NCBI RefSeq assembly: GCF_000756655.1
Contig: NZ_ARXU01000005.1
Span: 180,830-244,829, forward strand
Direction: 5' to 3'
Origin: Alcanivorax jadensis T9
Lineage (GTDB): Bacteria; Pseudomonadota; Gammaproteobacteria; Pseudomonadales; Alcanivoracaceae
DNA: 64,000 nucleotides
Numbering within the stretch: the first letter of the stretch is position 1; each line of letters starts with the position of its first letter. Below, in pieces: positions 16,326 to 25,186 of the stretch. Both the position numbers and the translations under genes were made by a program. Below the pieces are notes generated by a model that had not been told where the DNA came from, did no database searches, and saw only the letters and a list, made by a program, of their open reading frames with translations.

Positions 16326-18551
16326 ATGCGATTGTGGTGCTTATCGGCGGCGCTGGCGGCAGCATGCTGGCTGGGCCTGTTGTGGCCGCTGCTGGTACTG
16401 GTGGTAGTAGCGGTTCTGGGTTGGCGGCGCGGGCGGCGTTGGCTGGTGTGGTTGCCGCTGTTGTGGTGTTACGGCGTTGTACAACTGAACAGTGGCGTGT
16501 CAGCAAGGCTGCCTGCTTCCCTGGAAGGGGAAACCCTGGTCATGCAAGGCAAGGTGGTGGGGTTGCCGGCCACGGTCAACGAGTTTCGTTTCGGTCGCTG
16601 GCGGTATCGCCAGACGCTGACGCTGGACGTTTGGGGCGCCACCCGCTGGCCCGGCATGCATCGTATCCGGGTCAACGCCTATGAACTGCCGGTGCAGGTG
16701 AAGGCAGATCAGCGACTGGCGCTGATGGTGAAGTTGAAGGCACCCCGTGGGGTCTACAATGCCACCGGCGTGGATGCGGCCCGGCGGGATCTGGCTGCGG
16801 GCATTGATGCCCGGGGTACCGTGCAGTCGTGGACGGTGCAGGGTGGTGACAAGGGACTGGATCGTTGGCGACAGTGGTTGTCGGACCTGGTGGCGGAACG
16901 GGTATCCGTGTCGCCAGCGGGTAGAGCGATCCTGCCGGCACTGGTGGTGGGCGACCGGTCGCGGTTGTCCAGCGAGCTGTGGCAGCAATTTCAGATCACT
17001 GGTGGCGCCCACCTGCTGGCCATTTCCGGCCTGCATATCGCCATTGTCGCCGGTTGGTTCTGGTGGTTGGGGCGCTGGCTGCTGGGGCCGATGATGCAGC
17101 GCCTGTTCCCAGTTTTAACCGTGTTTACGTTGCAGCAACTGGCCTGGGGGCCGGCACTGCTGGCAGCTCTGGGTTATGCCGCCCTGGCCGGGTTCAGTCT
17201 GCCAACAGTACGCGCCGTGATTATGCTGGCGGTGGTAGCGGTGGCGCAGTGTGCTCGCGTGTCAGTGCCATTGTGGAAGAGCCTCGGGGTGGCGCTGTTG
17301 ATGGTGCTACTGCTGTTCCCTTTGTCGGCGCTTTCGGAAAGCCTGTGGTTGTCGTTCGGCGCAGTGGCTGCCATTGCCATGCTGGTGACCAGTCATGGTG
17401 CCCGCTGGTTACTGGTGCTGCTGCCGGTGATGATGGCCATGCTCGGTGCCATTCTGTTCCAGCAATGGTCGATCAGTGCGCCCTTGGCCAATCTGTTTCT
17501 GATCCCCTTGTATACCTGCATAGTGGTGCCGCTGGCCTTGCTGGGCAGCCTGTTGCAGCAGGGCTGGATTCTGCAGGGGGCGGCCACTGGCACGGAGTTG
17601 TCTGTGTGGCTCATGGCATCGCTGGCGTCCTCGACCAGTGGCTGGCGGTTGCCGTTGCCAACGGCAACCAGTGGGCTGTTTGCGATGCTGGCACTGGCTC
17701 TGCTGCTGATGCCGGCATTGCCGTTTCCTCGGCGGTTGCTGCCGATCCTGTTATTGCCCTGGTTGTGTCAACGAGCAGCGCCATTGTCTGAGGGTGATTG
17801 GGAGTTGGTGGCGTTTGATGTGGGGCAGGGGCTGGCGTTAGCGGTGCGCACCCGGGAACATCTGCTGATTTACGATAGCGGGCCGTCATGGCCTGGTGAC
17901 AGCATGGCCCGGCGCATTATCCTGCCATGGCTGGCCCGTCAGGGGCTGACGCCCGACCGCATTATTATCAGCCACGGGGACAATGATCATGCCGGTGGCA
18001 TGAAGGTGTTAGCCGGCATGGCACCAGTGTCCAGCGGTGAACCGCAACGTGTGCCGGGTAGCGAGGCGTGTCGTGCGGGGCAGCAGTGGGGCTGGGATGG
18101 CGTGACGTTTACGCTGCTGTGGCCCGGGCCGGAGGTGGTGCCGGGCAACGAGTCGAGTTGTGTGCTGCAGGTGTCCGGTGCCGGGAGCTCGTTGCTGATA
18201 CCCGGTGATATCGGCAAGCAGAGTGAGTATCGATTGCTGGGTTCGCTGCCGCGTGCGGATTTGCTGGTGGTGGCACACCATGGCAGTAGCAGCAGTACCA
18301 GTGCGGCCCTGTTGAGACAGGTGCAGCCCGCCTATGCGCTGGTCAGTGCCGGTTATCGGAATCGTTTTCGTCATCCGCACCCGCAGGTGCTGCAACGGCT
18401 GGGCAATGCCGGGGTCACAGTTCTGCGCACCGATCGGGATGGCATGATTGTGTTTCGCTGGGGTGCCGCTGATAATGTGCCGCTTATAACAACATGGCGC
18501 CAATTTCGTGAAAGACCCTGGCACCGGCCAGCGGCCTGGCGTTTCTGGTAA
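16326..18551 (+). CDS. comEC: DNA internalization competence protein ComEC/Rec2
   Basis: This inner-membrane channel carries single-stranded DNA into the cytoplasm during natural transformation. The 741-aa product has the three usual parts: N-terminal helices and an OB-like DUF4131 region (1-170), the ComEC competence domain with about 8-10 helices (GGAHLLAISGLHIAIVAG, AALAGFSLPTVRA; 190-470), and a C-terminal metallo-beta-lactamase-like domain (VAFDVGQGLALAV, ISHGDNDHAGG, VVAHHGSSSSTS). The metal motif is intact (HGDNDH), so the MBL domain is probably an active nuclease. The ribosome-binding site is GGGAGCAGGG. Competence pilus genes are not in the window. Confidence 0.95.
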   Translation: MRLWCLSAALAAACWLGLLWPLLVLVVVAVLGWRRGRRWLVWLPLLWCYGVVQLNSGVSARLPASLEGETLVMQGKVVGLPATVNEFRFGRWRYRQTLTLDVWGATRWPGMHRIRVNAYELPVQVKADQRLALMVKLKAPRGVYNATGVDAARRDLAAGIDARGTVQSWTVQGGDKGLDRWRQWLSDLVAERVSVSPAGRAILPALVVGDRSRLSSELWQQFQITGGAHLLAISGLHIAIVAGWFWWLGRWLLGPMMQRLFPVLTVFTLQQLAWGPALLAALGYAALAGFSLPTVRAVIMLAVVAVAQCARVSVPLWKSLGVALLMVLLLFPLSALSESLWLSFGAVAAIAMLVTSHGARWLLVLLPVMMAMLGAILFQQWSISAPLANLFLIPLYTCIVVPLALLGSLLQQGWILQGAATGTELSVWLMASLASSTSGWRLPLPTATSGLFAMLALALLLMPALPFPRRLLPILLLPWLCQRAAPLSEGDWELVAFDVGQGLALAVRTREHLLIYDSGPSWPGDSMARRIILPWLARQGLTPDRIIISHGDNDHAGGMKVLAGMAPVSSGEPQRVPGSEACRAGQQWGWDGVTFTLLWPGPEVVPGNESSCVLQVSGAGSSLLIPGDIGKQSEYRLLGSLPRADLLVVAHHGSSSSTSAALLRQVQPAYALVSAGYRNRFRHPHPQVLQRLGNAGVTVLRTDRDGMIVFRWGAADNVPLITTWRQFRERPWHRPAAWRFW

Positions 18552-18636
18552 TGATTAACCTGAAGTCATGGCTTCAGGTTCAAATTAACCCGACGGCGCT
18601 CTGAAAACGACGCTGTGAGTGAGGGGAGAAGTTAAG

Positions 18637-19266
18637 GTGCAGGATCTTGTGCAGTCCGGGGGTTGGATGATGCTCCCGATCTTGATCTGTTCGGTGGTGG
18701 CTCTGGCCATTGTGGTGGAACGTTTCTGGACCCTGCGTCCGAGCAAGTTGGCGCCGGCGGATACCGTGCCGCAGGTGCAGACGCTACTCAAGCGGGGTCT
18801 GCTCAACGAGGGCAATCTGGTCAAGCTGCGTGACAGCTCGCCGCTGGGCCGCATTCTGGCTACCGGGTTGGCCAATGCCCGCCATGGCCGCGAGATCATG
18901 AAAGAAAGTATCCAGGAAAGCGCCACCATCGTGGTGCATGAACTGGAAAAGTTTCTCAGCACTCTCGGCTCCATCGCTGCCATCACGCCGCTGCTGGGCT
19001 TGCTGGGTACCGTGATCGGCATGATTGATGTTTTTGCCGCCATCATGATGCATGGCACTGGCGATGCGGCCCAGTTGGCCGGCGGTATTTCCCAGGCGCT
19101 GTTGACCACCGCTGCCGGTCTGGTGGTGGCGATTCCAGCCATTTTCTTCCACCGTTTCTTTGTGCGTCGCGTGGAAGAAATCACCATGGAACTGGAGCAA
19201 AGCGCTGTGCATGTGGTGGATCTGGTACACGGTGATCGTGAGGCGGACCCGGGGGGCAAGGCGTGA
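18637..19266 (+). CDS. exbB: MotA/TolQ/ExbB proton channel family protein
   Basis: Energy-transducing proton channel subunit, 209 aa, with one N-terminal helix (GGWMMLPILICSVVALAIVV) and two more at about 110-145 and 155-185 (TPLLGLLGTVIGMIDVFAAI, ISQALLTTAAGLVVAIPAI). I chose the GTG at 18637 because GGGGAG lies 8-13 nt upstream; the in-frame GTG at 18619 precedes that site. It overlaps exbD (GTGA). The pair sits directly before msbA-lpxK, as in many gammaproteobacteria. That linkage suggests a role in envelope processes, but the TonB-like partner is not identifiable here. Confidence 0.92.
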   Translation: MQDLVQSGGWMMLPILICSVVALAIVVERFWTLRPSKLAPADTVPQVQTLLKRGLLNEGNLVKLRDSSPLGRILATGLANARHGREIMKESIQESATIVVHELEKFLSTLGSIAAITPLLGLLGTVIGMIDVFAAIMMHGTGDAAQLAGGISQALLTTAAGLVVAIPAIFFHRFFVRRVEEITMELEQSAVHVVDLVHGDREADPGGKA

Positions 19267-19688
19267 AGTTTCCCCGGCCCAGCCAGGAGGAAATCAGCGT
19301 TAACCTGACACCGCTTATTGATGTGGTGTTTCTGCTGCTGATTTTCTTCATGGTCTCTACCACGTTTGATGACAAGACCCAGTTGTCCATCACGCTGCCG
19401 GAGGCGGAAGCAGCGCCGTTGGCGCAGTCTTCGGACCAGGTTGAGGTGACGATTACGTCGACCGGCGATTATCTGGTCAACGGCGAAAAGCTGGCGGCCA
19501 GTGATAGCAAGACGCTACGCACCGCGCTGTTGAAACTGGGGCAGGAAAAAACCGACTTGCCGTTGCAAATCTATGCAGATGCCAATGTGGCCTATCAGTC
19601 GGTGGTTCGCGTTTATGACGTGGCCGGACAGCTGGGTTTTGTTAAGCTGTCGCTCACTACTCGCGAATCTCCCAACGAGGCACAATGA
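19263..19688 (+). CDS. exbD: ExbD/TolR family biopolymer transport protein
   Basis: A 141-aa partner of the proton channel. A short cytoplasmic N-terminus is followed by one membrane helix carrying the essential Asp (LTPLIDVVFLLLIFFMVST) and a periplasmic domain. It starts with GTG at 19263, overlapping the exbB stop, and its own stop overlaps the msbA start (ATGA). The whole exbB-exbD-msbA-lpxK run therefore appears to be one translationally coupled operon. Confidence 0.93.
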   Translation: MKFPRPSQEEISVNLTPLIDVVFLLLIFFMVSTTFDDKTQLSITLPEAEAAPLAQSSDQVEVTITSTGDYLVNGEKLAASDSKTLRTALLKLGQEKTDLPLQIYADANVAYQSVVRVYDVAGQLGFVKLSLTTRESPNEAQ

Positions 19689-21427
19689 GTCAATCCTCTG
19701 TGGACGTGTGGCCGACCTACAAGCGGCTGCTCAGTTATGTTCGACCGTACTGGTTGATGCTGGTCATCAGTGTCATCGGTTACGCGCTGTACGCGGCGAC
19801 TCAGGCCGGCGCTGCCCAGCTTGCCGGCTTCCTTGGTGAAACCATTGTCGAGCCCACGGAGACCCGGGTTTTGCTGGTATCCATCGCGCCATTGGTGCTG
19901 GTGATTTTTCAGGGCCTGGGCCAGTTCATGGGTAGCTACTCCATGAATTGGGTGGCGCAGCAGCTGGTGTATGTATTACGCAATGACGTGTTCGGCCATG
20001 TGTTGCGTTTGCCCCAGTCGGAATATCATCGCAATGCGTCCGGGCGCATCATGTCGAAAATAATTTTCGACGCCCAGCAGGTCACCAGTGCCGGTACCGA
20101 TGCCATCATTGTGATCATCCGTGAAGGGCTTACGGTGATTGGGCTGACCTCCTTTCTGCTCTGGCAGAACTGGAAGCTGACTCTGATTCTGGTGGCCGTG
20201 GCGCCGTTGATTGCCTTGGTCGTGAATATTACCAGCAAGCGGTTTCGTAAGATCAGTCGTCGTATCCAGTCTTCCATGGCGAACATTACCCATTTTCTCG
20301 GCGAAGCCATCGAGGGCAGCGGGGAAGTGAAAATCTTTGGCGCCCAGGAGCAGGAAGCCGATCGGTTTCATGGCGTCAGCCGCAGCTTTGCCAAGCAGAA
20401 TGTGAAGCTCAATGCCAGCAAGATTGCCAGCACGGTAATCGTGCAGCTGTTTGTGGCAGTGGGCATCGGTGCGATCACGTTTCTCTACATCAATCTGATG
20501 GGCGAAGATCTTTCCGTAGGTGGTTTTCTGTCCTATATCGCCGCTGCCGGCATGATTCAGAAGCCGCTCAAGCAGCTTACGGATGTGAACGTAAAAGTGC
20601 AGCGTGGGGTGACCGGTGCCTCCAGTCTTTTCGAGTTGCTGGATACTGAACAGGAAGAGGACGCCGGTACCTATGTGCTGCCAGCCAAGGCGCGGGGGGA
20701 TATCGAATTTGACGGCGTCACCTATGGGTATGATCCGGCGCAGCCGGTTCTCAGGAATTTGAGTTTCTCTATCAAGTCCGGTGAAACCGTGGCGCTGGTC
20801 GGGCGGTCCGGGGCAGGGAAGAGCACCATCAGTGCCATGTTGCCTCGCTTCTTCGATCCGGATCAGGGGCGCATTCTGCTGGATGGCGTACCGCTGCCGG
20901 ATATCCAGCTCACCGACCTGCGTCACCAGATTGCCATGGTCAGTCAGCGGGTAGTGCTGTTTAACGATACCGTGCGCAACAACATCGCTTATGGCGAGCT
21001 CCGTGGTGTGGATGATGCGGCGATTGAACAGGCGGCCCGTGACGCTCATGCCTGGCGCTTTATCGAGCAGCTGGAGCATGGCCTGGAAACCCGGCTGGGG
21101 CAGGACGGCGTACAGCTTTCCGGTGGCCAGCGCCAGCGTATCGCCATTGCCAGGGCATTGCTGAAAGACGCGCCGATCCTGATTCTGGATGAAGCCACCA
21201 GTGCCCTGGATACGGAATCCGAGCATCATATTCAGCAGGCGCTGGAGCAGGTCATGGTCGGGCGCACTACCCTGGTGATTGCCCACCGCCTGTCGACCAT
21301 CGAGAAAGCCGACCGGATTCTGGTACTGGATCAGGGCCAGTTGATCGAGCAGGGGTCACATCAGGAACTGCTGAACAAGAATGGCCTTTATACCCAGCTG
21401 TATCGCATGGATTTTGCCGAGGAGTAA
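19685..21427 (+). CDS. msbA: Lipid A export ABC transporter, permease/ATP-binding protein
   Basis: MsbA flips core-lipid A across the inner membrane. The 580-aa half-transporter has six membrane helices (about 20-300) and a nucleotide-binding domain: Walker A VGRSGAGKST, signature LSGGQRQRIAIARAL, Walker B ILILDEATSALD, H-loop VIAHRLSTIEKAD. Length and the adjacent lpxK support MsbA over other exporters. ATGA overlap with exbD; lpxK starts 7 nt downstream. Confidence 0.96.
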   Translation: MSQSSVDVWPTYKRLLSYVRPYWLMLVISVIGYALYAATQAGAAQLAGFLGETIVEPTETRVLLVSIAPLVLVIFQGLGQFMGSYSMNWVAQQLVYVLRNDVFGHVLRLPQSEYHRNASGRIMSKIIFDAQQVTSAGTDAIIVIIREGLTVIGLTSFLLWQNWKLTLILVAVAPLIALVVNITSKRFRKISRRIQSSMANITHFLGEAIEGSGEVKIFGAQEQEADRFHGVSRSFAKQNVKLNASKIASTVIVQLFVAVGIGAITFLYINLMGEDLSVGGFLSYIAAAGMIQKPLKQLTDVNVKVQRGVTGASSLFELLDTEQEEDAGTYVLPAKARGDIEFDGVTYGYDPAQPVLRNLSFSIKSGETVALVGRSGAGKSTISAMLPRFFDPDQGRILLDGVPLPDIQLTDLRHQIAMVSQRVVLFNDTVRNNIAYGELRGVDDAAIEQAARDAHAWRFIEQLEHGLETRLGQDGVQLSGGQRQRIAIARALLKDAPILILDEATSALDTESEHHIQQALEQVMVGRTTLVIAHRLSTIEKADRILVLDQGQLIEQGSHQELLNKNGLYTQLYRMDFAEE

Positions 21428-21434
21428 GTCGGCC

Positions 21435-22433
21435 ATGGGCTCATTGAGCGAATGGATTCAACAGGGCTGGTATAAGGGTAGCCCGTGGCTGGTTCCACTA
21501 CGGCCGCTCTCCATGCTGGTGTCCCTGGAGGCCAAGCGACGCCTGCAACGGTTTCGCAAGGAAAAGCCCTCGCCGCCGGTGCCGGTATTGGTGGTCGGCA
21601 ATATTACCGTGGGCGGCACTGGCAAGACGCCGTTGGTGATTGCCCTGGTGCAGGCCGCCGTTGCCCGTGGCTTGAAGGTGGTGGTGGTGTCTCGGGGATT
21701 CGGCGGCAAGATCGATCACTATCCCCATCTGGTCACCGCGGACAGCAATGCACTGGAGGTAGGCGATGAGCCTGTGCTGATCGCCCGCCGCACCGGCGTT
21801 CCGGTGATTCTGGACCCGGATCGTCGCAATGCACTGGACGTGGCCATCCGCGATCACGCTCCGGATCTGGTGATCAGCGATGACGGTCTGCAACATTACG
21901 CCCTGCCGCGCAGCGCAGAAATTGTGGTGGTGGATGGTCAGCGTGGTCTGGGCAATGGCCGCTGCCTGCCGGAAGGCCCGCTGCGAGAGCCGGCGACCCG
22001 CCTCAAGGAAGTGGATTTCGTGGTCAGCACCGGAGGTGGCTGGAGTGGGGCGCACCCGATGATCATGCGCCCCGCAGACATCACCTCCCTGGCTACGGGC
22101 GAAACACTGGATCATCAGGCATTCTTGCGCGAGCACCCCCAGGTCCACGCGGTGGCCGGCATCGGCAACCCCAAGCGGTTTTTTAATCTGCTCAGCATTC
22201 TCGGCCTGAGCGCCACCCCCCATGTGTTCCCGGATCATCATGCTTTCCAGCCAGCGGATCTGGCGTTTGCCGATGGCCTCCCGGTGCTGATGACCGAAAA
22301 GGATGCGGTAAAATGCGCCCCCTTCGCCGAACCGCACTGGTGGTACCTGCCGGTGACGGCCAGTCTGCCGGAAGGGTTGCTGGAGCAGATGCTGGACCGG
22401 GCGCTGGGCAAGGATGCTGATCCTGTGGTGTGA
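21435..22433 (+). CDS. lpxK: Tetraacyldisaccharide 4'-kinase
   Basis: LpxK phosphorylates the 4' position of the lipid A disaccharide, the sixth step of the Raetz pathway. The product is 332 aa from the ATG at 21435, which follows GAGGAG; an in-frame ATG at 21381 is inside msbA. P-loop motif GNITVGGTGKTP at about 56-67, then SRGFGG, VGDEPVLIARR, ISDDGLQH and LMTEKDAVKC, all family markers. It is coupled to msbA. In Pseudomonas a small Trm112-like gene follows lpxK; here that place is taken by a palindromic repeat. Confidence 0.96.
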   Translation: MGSLSEWIQQGWYKGSPWLVPLRPLSMLVSLEAKRRLQRFRKEKPSPPVPVLVVGNITVGGTGKTPLVIALVQAAVARGLKVVVVSRGFGGKIDHYPHLVTADSNALEVGDEPVLIARRTGVPVILDPDRRNALDVAIRDHAPDLVISDDGLQHYALPRSAEIVVVDGQRGLGNGRCLPEGPLREPATRLKEVDFVVSTGGGWSGAHPMIMRPADITSLATGETLDHQAFLREHPQVHAVAGIGNPKRFFNLLSILGLSATPHVFPDHHAFQPADLAFADGLPVLMTEKDAVKCAPFAEPHWWYLPVTASLPEGLLEQMLDRALGKDADPVV

Positions 22434-22437
22434 TTTA

Positions 22438-22575
22438 TTACCACAGAGGTCACAGAGCACACAGAGAATACATGGTGCCGACATGAAGGGTCGTGGCGAG
22501 TTGCAACCTATGAAGTGGCGCGTTTTATTCTGATAATGATCTTTTACTCAGTGAACTCTGTGCCCTCTGTGGTAA
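22438..22575. repeat. Palindromic ACCACAGAG repeat, copy 2
   Basis: The left arm (22438-22457) starts TTACCACAGAGG and pairs with the right arm (22556-22575, ending CCTCTGTGGTAA) at 19 of 20 positions, with about 98 bp between. It belongs to the same family and has nearly the same spacing as the copy at 3009-3151. It fills the lpxK-kdsB spacer completely, starting 4 nt after the lpxK stop. Confidence 0.85.
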
Positions 22576-22613
22576 ATCAGCCTTATCTCCTGAAATTACG
22601 AAGAGGTTAAACG

Positions 22614-23387
22614 ATGGGTTTTAGTGTGGTGGTGCCTGCCCGTTATGCATCGACTCGCTTGCCGGGCAAGCCGCTGGCGGATATCGCTGGCAAGCCCATG
22701 GTGGTGCGGGTGGCCGAGCGTTGTCAGCAAAGTCAGGCAGGGCAGGTCTATGTAGCCACCGATGATAGCCGTATTGCCGAGGCTCTGGTTGGGCAGGTAC
22801 CGGTGGTCATGACCCGGGAGGATCACCCTTCCGGTACCGACCGTCTTCAGGAAGTGGCCGCCAAACTGGAATTGGCCGATGACGATATCATCGTCAATGT
22901 GCAGGGTGACGAGCCATTGATCCCGCCGTCGGTGATCAATCAGGTGGCCGCCAACCTGGCCGCCAATCCTTCCAGCCAGATGGCCACCTTGTGTGAGCCC
23001 ATCGAAGACGCAGACCATCTGTTCAACCCCAATGTGGTGAAAGTAGTGTTTGATGATGATGGTCGGGCACTCTATTTTTCCCGGGCGCCGATTCCCTGGC
23101 ATCGTGATGCCTTTGCCGACGGTAGCCGGGATATCAGTGGTGAGCGTTTTGCGAAAGGTGAATGGTGGAGACACATTGGTATCTACGCTTACCGGGTGTC
23201 ATTTCTGCACCAGTATGTGCAATGGCCGCCAGCGAAACTGGAGCAGTTGGAGTCCCTGGAGCAGCTGCGGGCCATGGCCAATGGCGTAGCGATTCACGTG
23301 GCACCGGCCATTGAGGCGGTACCGGGCGGTGTGGACACTCAGGAAGACCTGGAGCGTTTGCGTACGCAACTGGGAGGGCAGGCATGA
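22614..23387 (+). CDS. kdsB: 3-deoxy-manno-octulosonate cytidylyltransferase
   Basis: KdsB activates Kdo as CMP-Kdo for lipopolysaccharide inner core synthesis. The 257-aa product has the nucleotidyltransferase start [38 protein letters not shown], and the ending [11 protein letters not shown]...[11 protein letters not shown], all typical. The ribosome-binding site is GAAGAGG. It begins a three-gene coupled operon with the phosphatase and murB. Confidence 0.97.
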   Translation: MGFSVVVPARYASTRLPGKPLADIAGKPMVVRVAERCQQSQAGQVYVATDDSRIAEALVGQVPVVMTREDHPSGTDRLQEVAAKLELADDDIIVNVQGDEPLIPPSVINQVAANLAANPSSQMATLCEPIEDADHLFNPNVVKVVFDDDGRALYFSRAPIPWHRDAFADGSRDISGERFAKGEWWRHIGIYAYRVSFLHQYVQWPPAKLEQLESLEQLRAMANGVAIHVAPAIEAVPGGVDTQEDLERLRTQLGGQA

Positions 23388-23863
23388 CAGTGTCCGTGCT
23401 TTTTGTCTGCCTGGGTAATATCTGCCGCTCACCCACCGCCGAGGCGGTCTTTCGTGAGCGTGTGATTGCCGCCGGTCTGGAAGAGAAAATCTGTATCGAC
23501 AGCGCCGGCACCGGAGACTGGCATATCGGCCGTGCCCCGGACCCGCGAACCCGGGAAGCGGCGGCCCGCCGGGGCTACCACTACCAGATGGATTCCTTGC
23601 GTGCTCGCCAGGTGGACCCGCAGGACTTCTACGAGTTTGACGTGGTGCTGGCCATGGACAATGCCAATCTGGCGGATCTGCAGGCCATGCAACCGGCAGA
23701 TGTCACGGTCACGCTGGGGCGCTTTCTGGATTACGCCAGCGGTGCCTCCGTGAGCGAGGTGCCGGACCCTTATTACGGCGGTGAGGACGGCTTTGATCGT
23801 GTCCTGGATCTGATTGAAGGCGGTGCCGACGGTCTCCTGGATGCGCTGCGAGAGCGCCTATGA
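23384..23863 (+). CDS. Low molecular weight protein-tyrosine phosphatase
   Basis: A 159-aa LMW-PTP. The CX5R active site is CLGNICRS (Cys9, Arg15), and the general acid loop is EVPDPYYGG (Asp near 126). It overlaps both kdsB (ATGA) and murB (ATGA). The kdsB-ptp-murB order is conserved in Pseudomonas. No tyrosine kinase (Wzc-like) is nearby, so the physiological substrate cannot be stated. Confidence 0.95.
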   Translation: MTVSVLFVCLGNICRSPTAEAVFRERVIAAGLEEKICIDSAGTGDWHIGRAPDPRTREAAARRGYHYQMDSLRARQVDPQDFYEFDVVLAMDNANLADLQAMQPADVTVTLGRFLDYASGASVSEVPDPYYGGEDGFDRVLDLIEGGADGLLDALRERL

Positions 23864-24891
23864 GTCTGCTCCAGCCGTCGTTAGTGGAAACCGATGCGGA
23901 TCTGAGCGAACTCAATACCCTGCGTTTGCCCGCCCGTGCCCGACGACTGGCCAGGCCGGTCACCCTGGATGCCCTGGAACAGGTGCTGGCCGAGCGTGAT
24001 CCGGCCGAGTCGTTGCAGGTGATCGGCGAGGGCAGCAATCTGGTGATCCACGGTGATTTACCCGGCCTCACCCTGTGTCCGGCCATGGATGGTATGGCCC
24101 TGGTGAAAGAGGATGCGGAGTTCGTCTGGGTTGCCGCCGGTGCCGGGGTGCACTGGGATGATCTGGTGGCCTGGACGGTCGAGCAGGGCTGGCAGGGGCT
24201 GGAAAACCTGTCGCTGATTCCCGGCACCGCCGGGGCAGCACCGTTCCAGAATATCGGTGCCTATGGAGTGGAGCTGTCCCAGGTGCTGGAGCAGGTTACC
24301 GTGATGGAAGTGGCCAGCGGCCGGGTAACGCACTTTGCTGCCGAAGAATGTGAATTCGCCTACCGGGACAGCCGCTTCAAAAGTCGCGACCGGGGCCGCT
24401 ATGTAATTACCGGTATCGAGTTGCGCCTTAACAAGCTGCCGGCCTGTAATGTGAGTTATGGTCCCCTCAAGGATCACTTTGCGCACCTACCAGTCGAGGA
24501 TGTGTTGCCGGCGGCGGTGCGTGAGCGGGTAATTGCCGTGCGCCAGAGCAAATTGCCCGACCCGGCGGTACTGGCCAATGCCGGCAGTTTCTTCAAGAAC
24601 CCGGTGGTGAGTGTCGACAAGGCGGGACAACTGAAAAAGAGCTTCCCGGGCCTGGTGGGCTATGAGCAGCCCGAGGGCATCAAGCTGGCCGCTGGCTGGC
24701 TGATCGAACAGGCTGGCTGGAAAGGGCGCAGGCTGGGTCCCGTGGGCATGCATAGTGAGCAGGCCCTGGTGCTGGTTAACCACGGTGGTGGCACCAGTGA
24801 AGATGTGTTGGCACTGGCCTCTGCCGTGCGTCGGGATGTCTGGGAGCGTTTTGGTGTCAGCCTGGAGCAGGAGCCCATCCTGCTGCCGTAG
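23860..24891 (+). CDS. murB: UDP-N-acetylenolpyruvoylglucosamine reductase
   Basis: This FAD enzyme reduces the enolpyruvyl group to make UDP-N-acetylmuramate, the second committed step of peptidoglycan precursor synthesis. The 343-aa product is a type I MurB: LNTLRLPARARRLARP, VIGEGSNLVI, SLIPGTAGAAPFQNIGAYGVE, YRDSRFKS, the catalytic serine in NAGSFFKNP, and AAGWLIEQAGWKG. It is last in the operon. A REP unit and a 67-bp inverted repeat separate it from the convergent rne terminator. Confidence 0.97.
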   Translation: MSLLQPSLVETDADLSELNTLRLPARARRLARPVTLDALEQVLAERDPAESLQVIGEGSNLVIHGDLPGLTLCPAMDGMALVKEDAEFVWVAAGAGVHWDDLVAWTVEQGWQGLENLSLIPGTAGAAPFQNIGAYGVELSQVLEQVTVMEVASGRVTHFAAEECEFAYRDSRFKSRDRGRYVITGIELRLNKLPACNVSYGPLKDHFAHLPVEDVLPAAVRERVIAVRQSKLPDPAVLANAGSFFKNPVVSVDKAGQLKKSFPGLVGYEQPEGIKLAAGWLIEQAGWKGRRLGPVGMHSEQALVLVNHGGGTSEDVLALASAVRRDVWERFGVSLEQEPILLP

Positions 24892-24909
24892 AAGCGCGCA
24901 ACTGAGCCG

Positions 24910-24934
24910 CTGTAGGAGCGTGCTTGCACGCGAA
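24910..24934 (+). repeat. REP unit after murB
   Basis: CTGTAGGAGC head, stem GCGTGCTTGCACGC and GAA tail, in the same family as at 1567 and 7879. It lies 18 nt after the murB stop. Confidence 0.8.
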
Positions 24935-24967
24935 AAAGGAGCGGCTGCTGGCAGCCTCCTGCAACGG

Positions 24968-25115
24968 AACGCCGAATTTCTCCCCACTGTTACAGATTGC
25001 GTAGGGTGCACTGAGCCTAAGGCGAACTGCACCAATCCGGCGTTTGAATGGTGCAGTTCGCCTTAGGCTCAGTGCACCCTACGCAATCTGTAACAGTGGG
25101 GAGAAATTCGGCGTT
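24968..25115. repeat. Perfect 67-bp inverted repeat with 14-nt loop
   Basis: The left arm 24968-25034 and the right arm 25049-25115 are exact reverse complements over 67 bp; the loop is 25035-25048. The arm contains GTAGGGTGCACTGAGCC near its middle. That resembles the GTAGGGTG...CACCCTAC type of dispersed repeat seen again at 61416-61497. There is no ORF. The structure lies between murB and the bidirectional terminator shared with rne. Confidence 0.97.
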
Positions 25116-25132
25116 TTGGGAGCAGCGCCCAT

Positions 25133-25164
25133 AAAAAAGCCCCGCTAAAGAGCGGGGCTTTTTT
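25133..25164. terminator. Bidirectional terminator between murB and rne
   Basis: A perfect 14-bp stem, AAAAAAGCCCCGCT and its complement, with a 4-nt loop. It has A and T runs on both sides, so it can end transcription from both convergent units. Confidence 0.95.
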
Positions 25165-25186
25165 ATGGGCGAAGTATCAGCTTACC

